From the NCBI RefSeq assembly GCF_901686465.1, contig NZ_LR594487.1:2325020-2389019 (forward strand): a stretch of 64,000 nt of DNA, given 5' to 3'. Positions 34,131 to 42,308 of the stretch are shown piece after piece. Each line of letters begins with the position of its first letter. Positions within the stretch are counted from its first letter, which is position 1. Source of the DNA: Halorubrum sp. DM2 (GTDB lineage Archaea; Halobacteriota; Halobacteria; Halobacteriales; Haloferacaceae). Made by a program: the position numbers and the translations under genes. The notes under the pieces were generated by a model that was given only the letters and a program-made list of their open reading frames with translations, was not told the DNA's origin and ran no database searches.

Positions 34131-34516
34131 CGACCGAGGTCGGACCGTACCGGTCCGCGCCTCTCGTTCGCACCGCAGCCGTCGACGGACGACTCGGTCG
34201 GATTTTTCTGCGTCATACCACAGGGACCGCGCGGGCCCTCTGATCACAACGAGACATCTCCTGTGCGATCTCCGCTTCGGACACTCGACGGACGAATTGC
34301 CGAGTCGCGAACGATCGCGTGAGCCCCACTATCATTTCGTTCAAAACACAAAACTCCCCGCGCTCAAGATTAATAATTTTGATACTACAGGCTACTCTGA
34401 AACCCTCTAAAACTCATCTAAAGCATTTCCAAAGGCCATATACGATACTCACTCTGAATTTCATTTTCAATAATTTGTGACAAACTGATATACCGATCTC
34501 CCGATAATCGGGATTC
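34131..34516. other. Intergenic, second half A+T-rich, no gene
   Basis: No gene is supported here. The first 200 bases are ordinary G+C-rich spacer after the surface protein; from about 34330 the sequence becomes A+T-rich. GATATACC at 34488-34495 is a TATA-like box for the rhomboid gene. Confidence 0.5.
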
Positions 34517-35401
34517 GTGACCGTTCCGAACAGCGAAGTCGAGGCTCGCGAACTGCCCGCCAGCGGCCGGGCCCAATCTCGCTCTCGATTCGGTGGGATC
34601 GACGGATCACGGGTCGCTACCGATGCGCTCGCCTTGCTCGTCGTGCCGCTCGTCATGGTCGGGGTGTTCTCGCTGCCGACCGAGATAAAGCGGGCGTACG
34701 CCTTCTCGTACACGGAGCCGACGGTGCTGACGGCGTTTACCGCTCACTACGTCCACCTCACGTTGGACCACCTCGTGGGGAATCTCACCGGATTCTTCCT
34801 TTTGGCATCGCTGGCCTACGGACTCAGCCTCGTCGGCGGGCGTCGCCGCCTCTTTTTCGCCTCGATGGCGACGTTCCTGATCGCCTTCCCGTTCGTCTTG
34901 TCCGGTCTGAACCTCGCAATCCCACGGAACGCGATCGGCTTCGGATTCTCCGGAATCAACATGGCGCTGTTCGGGTACGTCGCCGTCGCCCTCGTGACGG
35001 TCGTCGGCGACCGGTTCGAGGCCGATACGTGTCGATACCTGCCGGCGCTGTTTCTCGCTTCCGCGGGGTACGTCGCAGTACACGCGCTCCCCGTGTCTGC
35101 CGCCTCGGTCGGGCTCGCCTCGGTCGCTCTGGCCGTTGCAATCCCCTACGGACGCTTCGCGGAGCGCCACTCGACGCAATCGCTTCGACGGACGGTCGCG
35201 CAAGCCCTCGACACCCCCGTGTACGGGGAACTCTTCGCCGTCTCCGTCGTCGTACTGCTGGGATACCCCTTCGTGGGCTTCCCGACGCCGACGCCCGGGG
35301 GCCCACGAGTCAACATCTACATCCACTTTCTGGGCTACGCGCTGGCATACACCGTCGTCTACGTCTCGCTGCTCGCGGACCGATCTGACCGCCTCCTGTA
35401 A
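34517..35401 (+). CDS. Divergent rhomboid-family intramembrane serine protease
   Basis: A 294-residue membrane protein with about seven helices. Rhomboid marks are the His/Asn-bearing loop HYVHLTLDHLVGN, the catalytic serine in GFGFSGIN (Ser145), and the catalytic histidine in a late helix IHFLGYALAY (His270). The early ~35-residue polar leader has no signal peptide character. GTG 34517 is used because the TATA-like GATATACC at 34488-34495 is ~25 bases upstream and no ATG is suitably placed. Rhomboids cut single-pass membrane proteins; the two anchored surface proteins just upstream are possible substrates, which is inference. The GxSx motif is GFSG rather than the common GASG. Confidence 0.78.
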   Translation: MTVPNSEVEARELPASGRAQSRSRFGGIDGSRVATDALALLVVPLVMVGVFSLPTEIKRAYAFSYTEPTVLTAFTAHYVHLTLDHLVGNLTGFFLLASLAYGLSLVGGRRRLFFASMATFLIAFPFVLSGLNLAIPRNAIGFGFSGINMALFGYVAVALVTVVGDRFEADTCRYLPALFLASAGYVAVHALPVSAASVGLASVALAVAIPYGRFAERHSTQSLRRTVAQALDTPVYGELFAVSVVVLLGYPFVGFPTPTPGGPRVNIYIHFLGYALAYTVVYVSLLADRSDRLL

Positions 35402-35566
35402 CCGGCCGGTGGTCCGTGGGAGCGCCCTGTGGCGCTGAACCGCGATGGCTTACCAGCGACGCAGCGTGTGTCCTTACGCAAGGTGTTCGTTTCAGAACGC
35501 AAAAACAATCCTGTTCACCGAGAAATTATTAGTGGCTTATTTGTCAATAGGTGAGAACTATCGAGT

Positions 35567-35833
35567 ATGGGCGACCCGTCGGGCGGAGATCCGGATGTAA
35601 CGACGTGGCCGCCGAACGCGCTCTACCGGCCGCCGATCGAGCGGATCGGTGCCGCCCTCTGGGTGCTCGCGCTTGTCTCCGTTCTCGTCGTCGGGGCGTT
35701 TCTCGATCCGGCCGAGATCGGTTTCTCGTGGCGGACCGTTATTCTGACCGGTCTCCGCGTGTTTGCCGGCGTGTTCGCGTTCTTTGCGGTCTTTCCCGTC
35801 GTTCGGAACGTCCGGTTCCTCCCGACCGGGTGA
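35567..35833 (+). CDS. Small two-TM membrane protein
   Basis: An 88-residue protein, MGDPSGGDPDVTTWPPNALY at the start, with two helices (IGAALWVLALVSVLVVGAFL and LTGLRVFAGVFAFFAVFPVV) and a short basic tail. A TATA-like gcttattt lies ~28 bases before the ATG. No family is recognised. It is followed by two other small membrane protein genes, each with its own promoter. Confidence 0.6.
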   Translation: MGDPSGGDPDVTTWPPNALYRPPIERIGAALWVLALVSVLVVGAFLDPAEIGFSWRTVILTGLRVFAGVFAFFAVFPVVRNVRFLPTG

Positions 35834-35972
35834 CGAACGGTCGGAACATCGCCGTCATCGGTCGGCGACCTTCGCCGAGGAACTGCGGACTCACGATTCG
35901 CACGCGCTTTTATGTCACCTCCCATTGTTTAACGGTGGATTTATTACAGATTAATTGAATAATTAGACTCAC

Positions 35973-36443
35973 ATGAGACAACTCGTGACACAGCTGTTCC
36001 GCACGTACGGCGTATTGGCGGTCATCGTCGCGGGATTCACCGCGCTGTGGGCACTCGGCGTCATCGACGTGGCCGTTCCGATCGTCGGATACGCCTGGTT
36101 CGCTGTCGCCGCGGTCGGAACGGTCGTCGCCGCGGGGATGGTCACACGGAAGCCGGAAGTCGTTGAGGAGGACGCGGACACGGAACGCGTCGAGGAGTTC
36201 GAGGAGAGCGCTCTCTCCGGGGGGCCGCTGAACCTCTACGTCGCGTCGCTGGGCGCGTGGGCAGCCGTCTCCTTCGGCTGGGTTCTCGGCGGGATGAGTG
36301 CGGCCGGACTTGAAGTGGTCGGCTACGGTTGGGTCGCGATCGCCGTCTACGGCGTCGTCGTCGGCGTCGGTCTCGCGCGGAACCACAGCGACGACATCGC
36401 CGTCGCCGTCGATCCCTCCGAAACGCTCGACGCGGACTCGTAA
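35973..36443 (+). CDS. Membrane protein, duplicated two-helix unit
   Basis: A 156-residue protein with four helices arranged as two similar halves (YGVLAVIVAGFTALWALGVI... and NLYVASLGAWAAVSFGWVLG...) separated by an acidic loop (VVEEDADTERVEEFEES). Each half has a G-Y-x-W-F/V-A-I/V-A pattern, so it may be an internal duplication. The promoter is in the A+T-rich gap at 35930-35965. The function is unknown. Confidence 0.6.
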   Translation: MRQLVTQLFRTYGVLAVIVAGFTALWALGVIDVAVPIVGYAWFAVAAVGTVVAAGMVTRKPEVVEEDADTERVEEFEESALSGGPLNLYVASLGAWAAVSFGWVLGGMSAAGLEVVGYGWVAIAVYGVVVGVGLARNHSDDIAVAVDPSETLDADS

Positions 36444-36572
36444 CCGCCGGTCGCCGTCTCGCGTGCCGGCGTCGACTCTCACGATCCTCGGGTCCGTCTC
36501 GCTGACGTTCCAATTCTCGGCGTGAATAACTCGTGAGACGCGTTTATCCGTTCTAACGATACAGTGATGCGT

Positions 36573-36812
36573 ATGAGCTATCAGACCGGAACGGCCGAAA
36601 CGAGCGTCGGGTTCGGCGTCGTCGTCCTTCTTATCGGCGCTGCGCTCTGGGGACTCCAGTTCGCGTTCGGTGTCTTTGCCGGATGGGGATGGGCGCTCGC
36701 GGTGGGCAGCGCTTGGATGATACTCGGGGTGCTACTGCTCTTCCCCGACGTTCGACTGTACACGGGCACTCGGTCGCCCGCCGAGACGTATCACGAGTCC
36801 GTCGACGACTGA
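36573..36812 (+). CDS. Small two-TM membrane protein
   Basis: A 79-residue protein from ATG 36573 (MSYQTGTAETSVGFGVVVLL); ATG 36567 would add two residues. Two helices are followed by the polar tail TRSPAETYHESVDD. A TATA-like gtttatcc at 36542-36549 is 25-30 bases upstream, giving a leaderless or near-leaderless transcript. Unassigned; its acidic tail suggests a cytosolic C-terminus. Confidence 0.55.
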   Translation: MSYQTGTAETSVGFGVVVLLIGAALWGLQFAFGVFAGWGWALAVGSAWMILGVLLLFPDVRLYTGTRSPAETYHESVDD

Positions 36813-36886
36813 CGGAGACGGGTTGAGCCTCGCTTCCCGTCGAGGCGATCTGGCTTCGACAGACACCACGCCCCCATCAGCCGAAC

Positions 36887-37789
36887 TCAGTCATCCGTCG
36901 AGAGCCGTGTCTCATCGCTACAGACATCGTCGCGCCACGAGTGCTCCGGCGTCCAGCCGAGCAGTCGCTCCGCCTTCGCGCAGTCGAAGACGGACTCGTC
37001 GCCGTCGAGGTCACACTCCGCGGGCAGTTCGCCGCGGACCGCCTCGATCGTCGCCGCGGTGTCGCGGCCGAGGAAGTTCTCCGCGGCGACGATCAGCACC
37101 GCCTCGTGTCCCTCGATCGGCGTTTCGGGATCGATCGCGGTCTCGACCGCCGAGACGACGTCGCGAACGTCGACGTACGACCAGCAGTTCCCGCTCGGGT
37201 CGGCGGTCGCGGGGTCGAACGTCTCCCGCGCCTCGCGGCGTCGCTCGTCGCCGGGGAACGTGACCCACGAGAGGCGAAGCGAGACGGCGGGGACACCGTG
37301 TCGACGGGCGGCGGCCGCGGCGACCTCCTCGCCGACGACCTTCGAGAGCCCGTAGGGATCCTCCGGTCGCGTCGGCGTCTCCTCGTCGATCGGGAGCCGG
37401 TCTGGCAGCCAGTCCTCCGCGGCGAAGACGGTCCCGTAGAGGCTCTCGCTCGACGCCCAGACGATCCGCGCACCCGCGGTTCCGGCCGCGTCGAAGACGT
37501 TGTACGCGCTCTCGACGTTGTTCGCGAACACTCGCGAGCCGGCGTGGTCCTCGGGGTTCGGGATCGCGGCGAGGTGAACGACCGCGTCGGGCGCGGCCGC
37601 GTCCACCAGCTGTCGCGTCTCGCCGTAGTCGGTCAGATCCGCGGCCTTGTAGTCGACGCCGTCACGGCGCTCGCGCTCCGGGGGCGTTCGGCGGTCGACG
37701 GCGACCACCTCGTGACCCGCGTCCGCGAGCGCGTCGACGGTCCACCCGCCGACGCCGCCGTCGCTGCCGGTCACCAGTACGGTGTCCAT
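36887..37789 (-). CDS. NAD-dependent epimerase/dehydratase
   Basis: A 300-residue extended SDR. The NAD-binding site reads VLVTGSDGGVGGWTV (residues ~4-18) with Asp in VVAVDRR; the active site has Ser in WASSESLYG and the standard Tyr-x3-Lys in DPYGLSKVVGEE. The short length and the HLAAIPNPEDH stretch resemble uronate dehydrogenase-like and generic sugar epimerase members. No sugar genes are adjacent, so the substrate is open. Its active site is intact, unlike that of the epimerase at 16306. Confidence 0.82.
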   Translation of the reverse strand: MDTVLVTGSDGGVGGWTVDALADAGHEVVAVDRRTPPERERRDGVDYKAADLTDYGETRQLVDAAAPDAVVHLAAIPNPEDHAGSRVFANNVESAYNVFDAAGTAGARIVWASSESLYGTVFAAEDWLPDRLPIDEETPTRPEDPYGLSKVVGEEVAAAAARRHGVPAVSLRLSWVTFPGDERRREARETFDPATADPSGNCWSYVDVRDVVSAVETAIDPETPIEGHEAVLIVAAENFLGRDTAATIEAVRGELPAECDLDGDESVFDCAKAERLLGWTPEHSWRDDVCSDETRLSTDD

Positions 37790-37855
37790 GTCTCCGCGAA
37801 CGCGATCGAAGTGAAAAGGGACGCGATCCGGGCGCGTGTGTTGTCTCGTCGCCGT

Positions 37856-38050
37856 CTACGCCGTCGCCTCGTAGCCGGCCTCCTCGATGGCGGCCACGAC
37901 GGCGTCGACGTCCACGTCGCCCTCGACGGTCGCGGTGCCCGCCTCGTGGTCGGCGCTCGCCGACTCGACGCCCGGCAGTTCGCCGAGCGCGTCGGTCACG
38001 TTGTCCTCACAGCCCGTACACGACATGCCGTCGACGTCTACTGTCGTCAT
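37856..38050 (-). CDS. Heavy-metal-associated (HMA) protein, copper chaperone-like
   Basis: A 64-residue single HMA domain from ATG 38050 (MTTVDVDGMSCTGCEDNVTD). The metal site is Cys11 and Cys14 in GMSCTGC, and the fold's later elements SADHEAGTATVEGDV and EEAGYEATA are in place. It should carry Cu(I) to a copper ATPase or buffer it. It diverges from a TRASH-domain Lrp regulator 144 bases away, matching the pairing of copper chaperone and TRASH regulator in the Halobacterium copper response. No copper ATPase gene lies in the window. Confidence 0.88.
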   Translation of the reverse strand: MTTVDVDGMSCTGCEDNVTDALGELPGVESASADHEAGTATVEGDVDVDAVVAAIEEAGYEATA

Positions 38051-38194
38051 ACCGCACCGTTGGCAGCGCGGACACAACTGCCTTTTCGTCGCCCCCGCGG
38101 GCGACCGGTTCCTCGGATCCGCCCCGGTCGGTCGTCCGCGGCTCGGACGCCCCCGCCCGGACGCCTTTTTGCCGCGCCGGCCGAACGGTCGGCC

Positions 38195-38785
38195 ATGCGC
38201 ACCCTCGACGAGACGGACCGGGAGATACTTCGGCTGCTGTTGGCCGACGCGAGGCGTCCGTACAGCGACATCGCCGAGCGCGTGGACCTGTCAGCGCCCG
38301 CGGTGTCGGACCGGGTGGACCGCCTCCGCGAGGTGGGCGTGATCGAGGGGTTCACGCTCCGGATCGACGGCGACGCGCTCTCGGACGGGCTGTCCGTCCT
38401 CGCGACGCTGTCCGTCGCGCCCGCGGACGCCGAACGGGTCCACGAGGCGGTCGCGGACCACGAGCGTGTCGAACACGCGTTCCTCACCGCCGACGGCGAG
38501 GTGACGGTCGCGGCGCGGATCGAGGAGGGGACCGCCCGCGACCTCGTCGACGACGCGGTCGGGTTGGACGCGGTCCGCGAGCTGTCGGTGCGACCGGTCG
38601 ACGCCCACGAGTGGTCGCCGGCCGTCGGCGACGCGGATCTGGCGGTCGAGTGCGTCGAGTGCGGGAACACCGTCACCGCCGAGGGGGAGTCCGCCCGGAT
38701 CGACGGGACGCTGTACCACTTCTGTTGCGGCTCCTGCCGGGAGAACTTCGAACAGCGGTTCGACCGGATCGAGGAAGGGGCGTAG
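38195..38785 (+). CDS. Lrp/AsnC-type regulator with TRASH metal-sensing domain
   Basis: A 196-residue regulator. Residues 4-50 form an AsnC-type winged helix (LDETDREILRLLLADARRPY, then LSAPAVSDRVDRLREVGVI); 51-135 are a degenerate Lrp ligand domain; 150-190 are a TRASH domain with Cys153, Cys156, Cys177, Cys178 and Cys181. TRASH domains bind copper or other soft metals. In Halobacterium a protein of the same build (VNG1179C) activates copper efflux genes. The divergent HMA gene is the likely local target. An A+T-rich ctttttg box ~28 bases upstream suggests a leaderless ATG. Confidence 0.88.
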   Translation: MRTLDETDREILRLLLADARRPYSDIAERVDLSAPAVSDRVDRLREVGVIEGFTLRIDGDALSDGLSVLATLSVAPADAERVHEAVADHERVEHAFLTADGEVTVAARIEEGTARDLVDDAVGLDAVRELSVRPVDAHEWSPAVGDADLAVECVECGNTVTAEGESARIDGTLYHFCCGSCRENFEQRFDRIEEGA

Positions 38786-38856
38786 TTGGCGAGCGACCGC
38801 GCTCAGCCGCCGGAGAGAGTAACCTACTTGAGTGCCCGCCGGTTAGCCGGAATTGT

Positions 38857-38969
38857 AGTCCCGTGGTGTAGTGGCCAATCATAATGGCCTTTGGAGGGAG
38901 TTCGACCGCGCCACGCGGTCGGATGCCCGAAGTCAGCCATTGACGGCGGTTCGAATCCGCCCGGGACTA
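38857..38969 (+). tRNA. tRNA-Gln (UUG anticodon) with 40-nt intron
   Basis: The acceptor arms AGTCCCG (38857-38863) and CGGGACT (38962-38968) pair, with discriminator A38969. The anticodon arm ATGGC-CTTTGGA-GCCAT is interrupted; the anticodon TTG is 38891-38893. Bases 38895-38934 interrupt between positions 37 and 38, the canonical archaeal intron site, and can fold back (GACCGCG/CGCGGTC). The T arm is GGCGG-TTCGAAT-CCGCC. No CCA is encoded. Introns in tRNA-Gln(UUG) are known in Haloferax; the tRNA splicing endonuclease would remove it. Confidence 0.93.
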
Positions 38970-39038
38970 TTCTACGAACTCAGCTCTGTGAGCCGCGCCT
39001 CTCGGCCGCCGAACGCGGCCGGCGAGCAGCTGTTCCTC

Positions 39039-39668
39039 TCACTCCAACACGACGGAGAACCCCCACTCGGCCGACGATTGTGGCTCGGCGTCGTCGGAAA
39101 CGATCGAGACGGTCGTCTCGAACCGGTACTCGCCGACCGGGAGGCAGGCGTCGGTGTCGGCGGGGGTCGCGTACAGGTCGATCGAGCGGCTCCGCGACTC
39201 GCCGGCTCCGAGTTCGAACGTTCGGTACTCCTCGGTCACGGCGATACTGTCGGTGAGCCGCCAGCAGTCCGGCTCGGCCGGTGCCTCCATGTCGACGGGG
39301 AGGAACGTGAGCGCCCCGGAGCCGTCGCTGACGTACTCGAAGTGGACCGCCCGCCCCTCGCCGACCCTGACGCGCCGGTCGCTCGCGTTCGTGAGCGTCG
39401 TCCGGAGCCGAGGCGGGTGGTCCGCCGTCGCCGCCTCCCTGACGACCTCCACGCCGAGGTCGACCGGGAGCCCGACGTCGCCGTCCGTCGAGACGATACT
39501 GACCCCCGGCCCGCCGGTGCCTTCCGGTCGAGTGCCGCCGGCGTCGCCCCCGCTGTCGTCGCTCTCGCCGTCACCGTCTCCGGGGCCGTCGGACGCACAG
39601 CCGGCGAGACAGGCGACTCCGCCGATCCCGCACACACCGCGAAGATAGCGTCGTCGCGTCGGATTCAT
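39039..39668 (-). CDS. Tat-exported lipoprotein, unassigned
   Basis: A 209-residue protein from ATG 39668. The N-terminus has a twin-arginine motif (NPTRRRYLRG), a short hydrophobic segment and a lipobox LAGC with Cys24, so it is likely exported folded and lipid-anchored, as most haloarchaeal lipoproteins are. An acidic Gly/Asp/Ser spacer follows, then a beta-rich domain of ~150 residues (LRTTLTNASDRRVRVGEGR, FELGAGESRSRSIDLYA, GEYRFETTVSIV) resembling an Ig-like fold. No enzyme motif is seen. Longer in-frame starts upstream are not signal-like. Confidence 0.8.
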   Translation of the reverse strand: MNPTRRRYLRGVCGIGGVACLAGCASDGPGDGDGESDDSGGDAGGTRPEGTGGPGVSIVSTDGDVGLPVDLGVEVVREAATADHPPRLRTTLTNASDRRVRVGEGRAVHFEYVSDGSGALTFLPVDMEAPAEPDCWRLTDSIAVTEEYRTFELGAGESRSRSIDLYATPADTDACLPVGEYRFETTVSIVSDDAEPQSSAEWGFSVVLE

Positions 39669-39774
39669 GGGTCGTACAGGATTCGACGGGAGATATCCCT
39701 GTCGGGTAGTGGCACGACTCGCGGTCGGTCGTCCATGTGTGTCATTTTTTACCACCCGGGTCGTTAGGACGCTC

Positions 39775-40263
39775 ATGGATCTGACCCAGTACGGGGACGC
39801 GGTCGCCGCGAACCGGCGTAAACACGGTTTCGACGCGATCGACGAGCCGACGGCGGGGTTCGACCGCCTGTGGGCGACCCGCGAGACGGACGACACCCTC
39901 GGCGCGGTCGCGGTGGTGGCGACCGCCGTCGCGGCCCCGGACATCGACGCCGAGACGCTCGTCGAGACCGCGGAGTCGTTCCGGGACGCGCTCGCCGAGC
40001 AGACGGGCCCGCGGCCGGAGCGCGCCGACGGCGGCGAGTCGCCGACGCCTATCGGCTACGTGACGTTCGCGGTCCCGGACCCGGACGCGTCGCTTCTGGA
40101 CGCCATGTCCGGGTTCACGGTTGCGAAGCGGCGGACGAACGTGTTCCCGCTCGTGTACGACACGGAGGGGGAGCGACTTCACCGCCACGAGGTGCCGCGG
40201 CTGAAGGGACGGGGGATCTACCGGCGGCAGGCCGAAGACGCGGAGCGGCTATTCGAGGTGTAA
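39775..40263 (+). CDS. Conserved hypothetical protein
   Basis: A 162-residue soluble acidic protein starting MDLTQYGDAVAANRRKHGFD. No catalytic motif or named domain is recognised; the C-terminal part (FTVAKRRTNVFPLVYDTEGE then HEVPRLKGRGIYRRQAED) is more basic and could contact nucleic acid or membrane. A T-rich box (attttttacc, 39743-39752) ~25-30 bases before ATG 39775 fits a leaderless start. The first dispersed structured element begins about 20 bases after its stop. Confidence 0.65.
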   Translation: MDLTQYGDAVAANRRKHGFDAIDEPTAGFDRLWATRETDDTLGAVAVVATAVAAPDIDAETLVETAESFRDALAEQTGPRPERADGGESPTPIGYVTFAVPDPDASLLDAMSGFTVAKRRTNVFPLVYDTEGERLHRHEVPRLKGRGIYRRQAEDAERLFEV

Positions 40264-40280
40264 GTTCGTACACCGCTACC

Positions 40281-40576
40281 GTTGAAAGCCCAGACCTTCG
40301 ATATGACGTTGTAGGCCCACTACCGAGACCGCCGAAGCCCCAGCCGTGAAGCGGCCAGACGCTTGCTGCGCTCCTCGTCACTCGCGCTGCTCGTTCCTGC
40401 GGTGCTTGGTGTCGCCTCTGACCGCTTCACGGCTGCCCCTTCGAGTCCCACCCACACAGCACAGCCTCACGCCTCCCCAGCCTCGTCGCTGACGGCCTCC
40501 GCTTCGCTCCGGCCGCCAGCGACTCCCTCGCGCGGTGCTGCTCGGCCGCGAGGCGGCCTCGCAGGCACGCGCCACC
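40281..40576 (+). repeat. Dispersed structured element, copy A
   Basis: This copy begins with a degenerate lead unit (GTTGAAAGCCCAG) and then the main CCGAAGCCCCAG block at ~40331-40342. Hairpin 1 has arms CAGCCGTGAAGCGG (40341-40354) and CCGCTTCACGGCTG (40422-40435), perfect over 14 bp. Conserved CCCCTTCGAGTCCCACCC follows, then GCCTCCCCAGCCTC, then hairpin 2 with arms at 40485-40497 and 40511-40523 (12 of 13 Watson-Crick, one G-T). An imperfect third hairpin ends at GCACGCGCCACCG. The stems differ from those of copies B and C but are self-complementary. It fills the gap between 40263 and 40655; no protein is supported. Confidence 0.8.
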
Positions 40577-40654
40577 GCACCGCTATTCGTAACTGATTGT
40601 CGCGACCGTTCACGCTGTCTACCGGTCGAAAAAGCCGAAACGCTCGTTCGCCGC

Positions 40655-41707
40655 TCAGACCAGTCGCGCCGCGATCCGCGCCGCGCCCTCCGCGGCCGCG
40701 GTCGCGGGGTCGTCGGGCGAGACGACCTCGACGTCGCGGTCGAGCTCCGCCGAGAGCCGCTTTTCGAACTCCTCGGTCAGCCCGGGGATGCACGCCATGC
40801 CGCCGGTTGCGGCGATGGGGCGACCGAGCGCGAGCTGGTAGGGCTTCATGTGGTCGTTCGCGAGTTCGGGGAGGAACTCGTTGGCGACGACGTCGACCGC
40901 CTCGTCGATGTACCGGTCGACGGGCTCGCGCACGCCGCGGTCGACGGTGAACTCGTGGCTCCCGCCGCCGGGCTGCTGGATCACGTCCGTGAACGGCTCG
41001 AAGTCGTACACGTCGGCGTGTTGCTCCTTGTACTCGCGGGCGGTCGTCCGGTCGATGTGGACCCGACCCTGGCTCTCCTCCTCGACGGCGGCGACGATCC
41101 GGCGGTCGACCTCGTTGCCCGTCACCGAGCCGGTCGAGAACGGCGAGAGCTGCTCGCCGCGTCGGTAGGCGCACGCCTCCATCGTCGTCGAACCGAGGTT
41201 GATGGAGACGAACACCTCGTCTATCGCGTCGAGGTCGTCGCCGTAGGCGGGGATCGCCCCGCACAGCGACTCGGGGTAGCTCCGCGTCTCGACCTGCCCG
41301 ATGGAGGAGCCCTCGATCACCGACTTGAGGTTCTCGACGCCCGCCTCGTTGTCGATGGTGGGCACCGCGTAGACGACCGCGCTGTCTTCGGGCACGTCGT
41401 GGGCGTCCACGACCGCCTCGAAGAAGCGCTCGGCGTCCGCGACGCTGTCGTCGTCCTCGGGGAGTCCGGATCGGAGCATGAAGCGCACCCGGTCCGGGTA
41501 CTCGACCGCGGCCTCCTCGCCGAACAGCACCTTCTCCTCGCCGGTGATGGCGTCCTCGTAGGTCGCCAGACAGGTCAGCACCGAGTGGCGCTCGCGGCCG
41601 CCCCGCCCGTCGGGGATGTCGAGCACCGTTCGGGTGCTGCCCAGTTTCACGCCGACCGCTGCCGATTCGTCCGTTTCGTTGATGTCCGTGGATTCGTCGT
41701 CGCTCAT
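40655..41707 (-). CDS. Actin-like ATPase, haloarchaeal salactin/volactin-like
   Basis: A 350-residue protein with the actin/Hsp70 ATPase layout. Phosphate-1-like segment GVKLGSTRTVLDI is at residues ~19-31, connect-1-like VVYAVPTIDNEAG at ~110-122, phosphate-2-like VFVSINLGSTTMEACAY at ~165-181, and the adenosine motif ATGGMACIPGLTEEF at ~302-316. The canonical Asp of phosphate 1 (D-x-G) is Lys-Leu-Gly here, so nucleotide contacts differ from MreB. Halobacterium salactin and Haloferax volactin are polymer-forming actin homologues involved in cell growth or shape, and this protein is of the same general kind; orthology to either is not proven. Its start overlaps the preceding FlaD/E-domain gene by ATGA. 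Confidence 0.75.
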   Translation of the reverse strand: MSDDESTDINETDESAAVGVKLGSTRTVLDIPDGRGGRERHSVLTCLATYEDAITGEEKVLFGEEAAVEYPDRVRFMLRSGLPEDDDSVADAERFFEAVVDAHDVPEDSAVVYAVPTIDNEAGVENLKSVIEGSSIGQVETRSYPESLCGAIPAYGDDLDAIDEVFVSINLGSTTMEACAYRRGEQLSPFSTGSVTGNEVDRRIVAAVEEESQGRVHIDRTTAREYKEQHADVYDFEPFTDVIQQPGGGSHEFTVDRGVREPVDRYIDEAVDVVANEFLPELANDHMKPYQLALGRPIAATGGMACIPGLTEEFEKRLSAELDRDVEVVSPDDPATAAAEGAARIAARLV

Positions 41708-42189
41708 TGGTCACTCGCACACGAAGCGATCCGGACGATGGAGACGAGACTGATCCGGTGGTCCGCGGGGGTGAACGGTCGGTCCCGCCGAGGGGCGTCG
41801 AACCCCTCCAGCCGCCGCCGCAGCGCCGCGACCGCGTCGTCGCCGACCCAGTCGAGTTCGCCGTAGTAGGACAGCGCGTCCCGGGCCCGCAGGTGGCCGC
41901 CGACGTCGACGAGGTAGCCGAGCCACTCGCCGATCTCGCGTTCCGCCGCGGGCGACGCCGGGATCGCCGTCAGATACGGTCGGTCCGCGGAATCGCCGCC
42001 GTTCAGCCGCTTCCCACGCTGACGCTGAAGCAGCTCCGTGAACGCGGCCGAGCGCGCCGCCTGCTCGGCCCGGTTCCGGTTCGGCTGCCGGAGCGCCCGC
42101 TCCCGAGGCGCTCCCTCTCCGTCGGTTCGCGGCGCGTCCGCGATCCGGCGCAGTTCTCGTACGTCGTATCGTCGTGGATTCAGACTCAT
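41704..42189 (-). CDS. FlaD/E (ArlCE)-like domain protein
   Basis: A 161-residue protein. The N-terminal half is basic and probably disordered (PNRNRAEQAARSAAFTELLQ). The second half matches the FlaD/E archaellum domain: YLTAIPASPAAEREIGEWLG, YLVDVGGHLRARDALSYYGE, LDWVGDDAVAALRRRLEGF. In archaella this domain helps couple the motor to the sensory system, but no fla/arl genes are present, so it has been reused here. Its stop overlaps the start of the actin-like gene, so the two proteins are made together and may interact. That pairing is the main clue to a role in cytoskeleton positioning or motility control. Confidence 0.78.
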   Translation of the reverse strand: MSLNPRRYDVRELRRIADAPRTDGEGAPRERALRQPNRNRAEQAARSAAFTELLQRQRGKRLNGGDSADRPYLTAIPASPAAEREIGEWLGYLVDVGGHLRARDALSYYGELDWVGDDAVAALRRRLEGFDAPRRDRPFTPADHRISLVSIVRIASCASDQ

Positions 42190-42308
42190 GTTCCGTCCGT
42201 CGTTCGCGTCCGTACTCGGAACCTCACGGCGAGATCATATGATAGTTGGCCCTCAGTTATCAGCGGTGAGAAACTACGGGGCGGTCGCTTCGCCGCCCAC
42301 GGGGGGAC

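Noticed and set aside
39667-39774. An extension of the hypothetical protein at 39775 upstream to base 39667
   Set aside because: It crosses the promoter T-tract at 39743-39752 and overlaps the divergent lipoprotein start; added residues are Arg/Phe-rich.
40436-40456. TTCGAGTCCC block in the dispersed element as a tRNA T-arm or B box
   Set aside because: The flanks (CCCC and CACC) cannot pair, and no acceptor or anticodon arms are present.
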